Assembly: GCA_050486105.1 (NCBI GenBank)
Contig: JBJHCR010000351.1
Location: 1 to 6,362 of the forward strand
Source of the DNA: JAEXNA01 sp050486105
GTDB taxonomy: Bacteria; Vulcanimicrobiota; Xenobia; Xenobiales; JADMJV01
DNA: 6,362 nt
Reading direction: 5' to 3'
Positions 6,335 to 6,362 of the stretch are shown one piece after another. The notes under the pieces are model-generated. The model was given only the letters and a program-made list of their open reading frames with translations, was not told where the DNA came from and searched no databases. The position numbers and the translations under genes were made by a program. Each line of letters starts with the position of its first letter. Positions within the stretch are counted from its first letter, which is position 1.

Positions 6335-6362
6335 ATCTCACCGTTTATCGCTCGTTTTCTCC
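6335..6362. other. Window-end stretch with no recognisable feature
   Basis: These 28 bases follow the last repeat unit. No fourth unit, no terminator stem with T-run and no start of a gene is visible before the window ends. Confidence 0.5.

Overview
The window looks like chromosomal DNA of a Gram-negative bacterium. It carries the adaptor and inner-membrane pump of an RND efflux system, which only makes sense in a cell with two membranes. GC content looks moderately high in the first three genes and somewhat lower in the last one (judged by eye, not computed). I cannot name the species or phylum from the sequence.

Layout: (1) Positions 1-3734, plus strand: the 3' part of an RND membrane-fusion (periplasmic adaptor) gene, then a full-length HAE1-type RND pump gene that starts at a TTG overlapping the adaptor stop by 4 bp. 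The two are clearly one operon; no outer-membrane channel gene is visible. (2) Positions 3731-3896: a 166-bp fold-back element with perfect 15-bp terminal inverted repeats, symmetrical inner stems and CTAG at both ends. It has no coding capacity and looks like a MITE, or a large bidirectional hairpin terminator derived from one. It starts inside the stop codon of the pump gene and ends 12 bp before the stop of the next, convergent gene. (3) Positions 3909-5297, minus strand: a 462-aa polytopic membrane protein of the DUF4153/DUF4173 type, function unknown. (4) Positions 5298-5456: a divergent intergenic region with a plausible sigma70-type promoter for the minus-strand gene, embedded in direct and inverted repeats that could be operators. 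(5) Positions 5457-6299, plus strand: a 280-aa protein with a disordered Ser/Pro/Gln-rich N-terminus, an EF-hand-like Asp-rich loop and a C-terminal His...SQGCQ motif resembling L,D-transpeptidase-like cysteine enzymes. (6) Positions 6267-6334: about three degenerate tandem copies of a 22-23 bp unit running across the stop codon of that gene.

The adaptor and pump work together to export small molecules across the envelope. No functional link to the DUF4173 protein or the putative cell-wall enzyme is shown by the sequence. I see no CRISPR array, tRNA, rRNA or complete transposase gene. The least ordinary parts are the fold-back element at the convergent junction and the last gene with its repeats.
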